From JAZKDW01 sp040387375 (GTDB lineage Bacteria > Pseudomonadota > Gammaproteobacteria > Burkholderiales > Burkholderiaceae_D), in NCBI GenBank assembly GCA_040387375.1, contig JAZKDW010000011.1:1-64000 (forward strand): DNA of 64,000 nucleotides, read 5' to 3'. Below the pieces are notes generated by a model, which saw nothing but the letters and a program-made list of their open reading frames with translations, was not told the origin of the DNA and did no database searches. This document shows, in pieces, positions 62,927 to 64,000 of this stretch. The position numbers and the translations under genes are program-made. Every line of letters begins with the position of its first letter. The stretch's first letter is position 1.

Positions 62927-64000
62927 TTACCACGACCAATCGACCTCATCGATGCCATATGCTCTGGGAGGCAACAGGTCAGCCGCAGAAAAAAGGACTG
63001 TTCCCATGATGCCGATACCAACCCCTATCCAGCGGCTCTTCGGGCTACTCGCTAATGCCATGGCCAGCCAGAATATTAACGGCATCAAATACCGGGGCTG
63101 GACATAAGAGCTATACGATATGGCTAAAAGAACAATCCATATCACGGACGCCAGATTTTTCTCATTCTCGCTACCCCGGGCAATTTTGTAAGTTGACCAT
63201 GCAAGCCCTGCAACGATGACAATGCCCAGTTGCCAAAATCCGACATGGAGCAGATAAAGGCCACCCATCTCATCCAGAAACTGGGGTCGAAGCGCCAGAT
63301 TGAGGGCATTTCCGAGAATCTTGAAATAGTACCCGATAGGACCGCTGATCAGTTGTTCATAAGACTGATCAATGACGTTACCCAGCGCAATGTTGCGTTC
63401 AAGCGAATGGTCTATTTGAGCCAGATAAGCGCTCGGCAAAAAAGCGAGGATTAATGAAAACCCACCTAAAAGCATGGCTGTCGTTTCCCGGGTAGAAAAC
63501 CAGCTAACATAGACAAAAATGGTGGAAATAACTAAAACAATGCCATATCCATCTCTGAAAAAAAAAGCGGCTGCCGCCGTAAGCAATGCACCAATGATTT
63601 TTTGACGAACAATCAAAAAATAAATAAATAGATTGGTCAAGGCAATCAGCGGAATTTCCTTGTTCGGAAACAGAATGACCTCAATCAGGTAAATATTTCC
63701 CAGTACCATCAACAAGGTCATGACGGAAACCAGAAATACGGCATTCCTGTTGAGTTCAAAAGCCTTGATTGACTTGACAAAAATAGCGCTGGCAAACATC
63801 AGGAGCAAAAAATTTGTCGCGGCAATGCCAGCAGTCCCCCATATCATGCCGGGCCAATAAACGAGCATGACGCCAAACAGGGTCCGGAATGTATTCCATG
63901 AGCGCGCGTCTTCCTGCATCAGCCAGTAGACCATTGTTGTACCCTTCAGGCTGACCGCGTCGGGAACAAACAGACCCGAGATGCCTAACTCGGCAAGCCA
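62927..64000 (-). CDS. Polytopic membrane protein, 5' end outside the window
   Basis: At least 357 codons, with the 5' end missing because the frame stays open to the last base (before the internal ATG at 63934 it reads 'WLAELGISGLFVPDAVSLKG'). About nine or more hydrophobic segments are seen, for example 'ALLTAAAAFFFRDGYGIVLV' and 'MGTVLFSAADLLPPRAYGID' at the end. Its place in the polysaccharide cluster suggests a glycan-related polymerase, flippase or membrane glycosyltransferase. I recognise no specific family. Confidence 0.75.
   Translation of the reverse strand, partial: WLAELGISGLFVPDAVSLKGTTMVYWLMQEDARSWNTFRTLFGVMLVYWPGMIWGTAGIAATNFLLLMFASAIFVKSIKAFELNRNAVFLVSVMTLLMVLGNIYLIEVILFPNKEIPLIALTNLFIYFLIVRQKIIGALLTAAAAFFFRDGYGIVLVISTIFVYVSWFSTRETTAMLLGGFSLILAFLPSAYLAQIDHSLERNIALGNVIDQSYEQLISGPIGYYFKILGNALNLALRPQFLDEMGGLYLLHVGFWQLGIVIVAGLAWSTYKIARGSENEKNLASVIWIVLLAISYSSYVQPRYLMPLIFWLAMALASSPKSRWIGVGIGIMGTVLFSAADLLPPRAYGIDEVDWSW

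Overview
The window looks like chromosome of a betaproteobacterium of the Burkholderiales, most likely in or near Oxalobacteraceae. This is inferred from the high GC content, the many Bug/TctC-type periplasmic binding proteins, the order pcm-like / rhodanese / tolC / waaA / waaC, a short H-NS-family protein and the lipopolysaccharide gene set. The strain cannot be named from sequence alone.

Layout. 1-2100: the 3' end of a tRNA-Gly(CCC), then an AbiE-type (type IV) toxin-antitoxin pair whose promoter is bracketed by two matching palindromic operators. 2172-8341: a small aromatic-acid-type cluster with a Rieske oxygenase, a Bug protein, a 4,5-dihydroxyphthalate-decarboxylase-like protein, a LysR regulator, a branched-chain-type ABC binding protein and a VOC dioxygenase-like protein. 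8436-9804: a tightly coupled minus-strand operon of esterase, an unrecognised 62-residue protein and an SRPBCC protein. 10124-11138: two small lipoproteins. 11345-12790: a type IV pilin with a sigma-54 promoter and an upstream repeat array, plus a Sel1-repeat protein. 13369-18101: a two-partner secretion pair (TpsA with GLUG repeats and an MBG-like domain, and its TpsB transporter).

18317-29899 is a long minus-strand catabolic cluster: two acyl-CoA dehydrogenases, a CoA-transferase, an acyl-CoA ligase, a MaoC hydratase, a dienelactone hydrolase, an enolase-superfamily enzyme, a citryl-CoA-lyase-like enzyme and three Bug proteins, with a divergent LysR regulator. The parts suggest CoA activation, dehydrogenation, hydration and cleavage of an organic acid that I cannot identify. 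31060-35342 is housekeeping: trmB, recQ, uppP and a DUF1439 lipoprotein.

35607-50253 is dominated by export: a TetR-MFP-RND set, then a protein-isoaspartate-methyltransferase-like protein, rhodanese and a TolC-family protein, then a cupin, a second TetR and a complete AcrA-AcrB-OprM-type pump. The second TetR is divergent from the pump, with an AcrR-like operator between them. 50407-64000 is cell-surface polysaccharide: waaA, waaC, phosphomannomutase/phosphoglucomutase, a Wzz-like protein, an H-NS-like protein, a WbpM-like dehydratase, an initiating sugar transferase, an epimerase/reductase, three glycosyltransferases (GT4-, GT2- and GT11-like) and a membrane protein that runs off the window end.

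Two 134-base copies of one intergenic inverted repeat lie between convergent genes (18108-18241 and 50255-50388). A different 169-base inverted-repeat element lies inside the catabolic cluster (28892-29060). I saw no CRISPR array, insertion sequence, prophage or rRNA.
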